Assembly: GCA_004297635.1 (NCBI GenBank) | Contig: SCUQ01000370.1 | Location: 1 to 8,069 of the forward strand | DNA: 8,069 bases | Source of the DNA: Rhizorhabdus sp. | GTDB lineage: Bacteria; Pseudomonadota; Alphaproteobacteria; Sphingomonadales; Sphingomonadaceae | Direction of reading: 5' to 3' | In this document: positions 6,871 through 8,069 of the stretch, piece by piece | Layout of the letters: each line of letters begins with the position of its first letter | Position numbering within the stretch: position 1 is the stretch's first letter | Made by a program: the position numbers and the translations under genes | The notes under the pieces: generated by a model | The model's input: only the letters and a program-made list of their open reading frames with translations | Database searches by the model: none | Told to the model about the DNA's origin: nothing

Positions 6871-6900
6871 ACAAAGCGTGATGCCGAGCGTTGCCACCGC

Positions 6901-7959
6901 ATGACTGCGCATATCCACGCCATCGGCACCGCCGTACCCGATCATGATGTCCACCAGCTCTTCATCGACTGGGCCGGCAACCGGCTGGAGGGACGCGATC
7001 GGGCGCTGTTCCTGCGGATGGCCGGCCGCGCCGGGATCGAGCGCCGGCACAGCGTCCTCCCCCGCCAGGCCGGGGGCGGCACGCCGATCGAGCGCGGCGG
7101 CTTCTATGGCGACAGGATGCCACCCACATCCGAACGGATGCGCAGCTATGCGCGCGAGGCGCCCGAACTCGCGCTCGCGGCGATCGACGATCTCGCGGCG
7201 CGCGTCCCGATCGACGGCATCACCCACCTCGTCGTCGCCAGCTGCACCGGCTTCGTCGCGCCCGGCATCGACCAGATCATCGCCCGCCGCCTCGGCCTCG
7301 ACGGATCGATCGAGCGTACCCTGGTCGGCTTCATGGGCTGCTATGCCGCGGTCGCGGCGCTGCGGGTGGCGCACCATATCGCCCGATCGGACCCGCAGGC
7401 GCGCATCCTGGTCGTCACGGTGGAGCTCTGCTCGCTCCACATGCAGGACACGACCGCACTCGAATCGCTGCTTGCCCAGCTCCAGTTCGCCGACGGCGCC
7501 GCCGCCGCGCTGGTCAGCGCCGAACCGGGGGGTATCGCGATCGACCGCTTCTTCGCCGCGACCCTGCCCGACAGCGAGGATCTGATCCGCTGGGACATCG
7601 GCGACGAAGGCTTCGTCATGCACCTGTCGGGCGAAGTGCCGGCCCGGATCGGCCAGGCGCTCGACACGCCCGAGATGCGCCGCGCGATCCTGGGCAACCG
7701 CACGGCGCAGGAGATCCCGAGCTGGGCGGTCCACGCCGGCGGCCGCTCGATCCTCGACGCGGTTGAGCATGGCCTCGGCCTCAGCGCGAATGCGCTGGCC
7801 GCGTCGCGGGACGTGCTGCGCCGCTATGGTAACATGTCCTCCTCCACCCTCCTCTTCGCGCTCGCGGCGCTGATGGCGGATACCGCGGCGATCGACGGCA
7901 TCGCGGTCGCCTTCGGTCCCGGCCTTGCGGCCGAGGGCTTCGCGATCACGAGCATCTGA
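6901..7959 (+). CDS. Type III polyketide synthase (chalcone/stilbene synthase family)
   Basis: The 352-residue protein is of usual length. It is a homodimeric thiolase-fold enzyme that extends an acyl-CoA starter with malonyl-CoA and cyclises the chain. The triad is complete: C147 in GFMGCYAAVAAL, H278 in VHAGGRSILDAVE and N311 in YGNMSSST, matching Cys164, His303 and Asn336 of chalcone synthase. VVASCTGFVAPG (111-122) corresponds to the TSG-MPG region, with C115 where plants have a small polar residue, as in many bacterial members. The end, AFGPGLAAEGF, is the conserved GFGPGL loop. The start at 6901 is the only Met before IHAIGTAVP; its ribosome site is poor. The frame is open back to a TTG at 6847, but that would run through the hairpin. 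The next gene overlaps it at TGATG, pointing to a methylated product, such as an alkylresorcinol, pyrone or quinone precursor. The starter cannot be told from sequence alone. Confidence 0.94.
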   Translation: MTAHIHAIGTAVPDHDVHQLFIDWAGNRLEGRDRALFLRMAGRAGIERRHSVLPRQAGGGTPIERGGFYGDRMPPTSERMRSYAREAPELALAAIDDLAARVPIDGITHLVVASCTGFVAPGIDQIIARRLGLDGSIERTLVGFMGCYAAVAALRVAHHIARSDPQARILVVTVELCSLHMQDTTALESLLAQLQFADGAAAALVSAEPGGIAIDRFFAATLPDSEDLIRWDIGDEGFVMHLSGEVPARIGQALDTPEMRRAILGNRTAQEIPSWAVHAGGRSILDAVEHGLGLSANALAASRDVLRRYGNMSSSTLLFALAALMADTAAIDGIAVAFGPGLAAEGFAITSI

Positions 7960-8069
7960 TGCGCGCTCTCGACCAGCCCGCCCAGGAAGAGGAGCAGATG
8001 GACGCGGCCGATCTCGATCCCGTGACCTATAGCCGCGTGCTGACCGACCTCGCCGAGGTGAACCGCTGG
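7959..8069 (+). CDS. Probable class I SAM-dependent methyltransferase, N-terminal part only
   Basis: Thirty-seven codons are visible before the right edge. The ATG at 7959 overlaps the synthase stop (TGATG), typical of coupled translation. A second ATG at 7998 has a clearly better ribosome site (AGGAAGAGGAG just upstream) and gives the N-terminus MDAADLDPVTYSRVLTDL, so it may be the true start; the residues before it are Gln/Glu-rich and look non-conserved. The LDP-TY-RVL-DL-VNRW pattern resembles, from memory, the N-terminus of methyltransferases encoded next to bacterial type III synthases, where they methylate the ring product, as SrsB does in the Streptomyces alkylresorcinol cluster. The SAM-binding motif lies beyond the window, so the assignment rests on this short match and on context. 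Confidence 0.6.
   Translation, partial: MRALDQPAQEEEQMDAADLDPVTYSRVLTDLAEVNRW

Noticed and set aside
6838..6900. A sigma-54 -24/-12 promoter for the polyketide synthase
   Set aside because: I looked for GG-N10-GC with flanking TGGCAC/TTGC in and just before the gap. The spacings found (for example GG at 6817 with GC at 6829) lack the flanking consensus.

Overview
The window looks like chromosome from a GC-rich alphaproteobacterium, most likely a sphingomonad (Sphingomonadales). The reasons are strong G/C bias at third codon positions, a three-subunit proton-translocating transhydrogenase headed by a tiny aa3-type cytochrome oxidase subunit IV gene, and a compact type III polyketide synthase/methyltransferase pair. 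This placement is inferred from gene content and composition; no database search was possible.

Layout from left to right. (1) Positions 1-196, minus strand, hold the first 65 codons of a gene running off the left edge. Its residues match the start of DUF4297-type nuclease domains, the family of the CBASS effector Cap4 and of DUF4297/HerA defence genes. (2) Positions 197-486 are non-coding and, like the partial gene, clearly more AT-rich than the rest, suggesting the edge of an acquired segment. (3) Positions 487-1170, minus, encode a complete MgtC/SapB-family membrane protein. (4) Positions 1384-1948, plus, hold an overlapping pair: a small helical protein of unknown function and an HGGXG-motif, Cys/His-rich small protein whose frame has no nearby stop codon. 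(5) Positions 1949-2197 contain no gene but hold a striking paired repeat structure. (6) Positions 2198-5231, minus, form one operon: cytochrome oxidase subunit IV, then pntAA, pntAB and pntB. (7) From 5389 rightwards, plus: a sigma-54-dependent response regulator, a type III polyketide synthase, and the start of a class I methyltransferase that runs off the right edge.

How the genes work together. The transhydrogenase operon uses the proton gradient to reduce NADP+ with NADH; its first gene is a small membrane peptide of the respiratory oxidase, so the operon joins redox balance to respiration. The type III synthase and its methyltransferase overlap at TGATG and should act on the same phenolic or pyrone polyketide. 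The sigma-54 regulator 63 bp upstream is a natural candidate to control them, but no convincing -24/-12 promoter is visible between them.

The most interesting points are the truncated defence-type nuclease gene at the left edge, the paired 16-bp repeat between the HGGXG gene and pntB, the HGGXG gene that reads open into the antisense of the pnt operon for almost 1200 codons, and the regulator whose receiver lacks one acidic pocket residue. I found no tRNA, rRNA, CRISPR array or intact insertion sequence.
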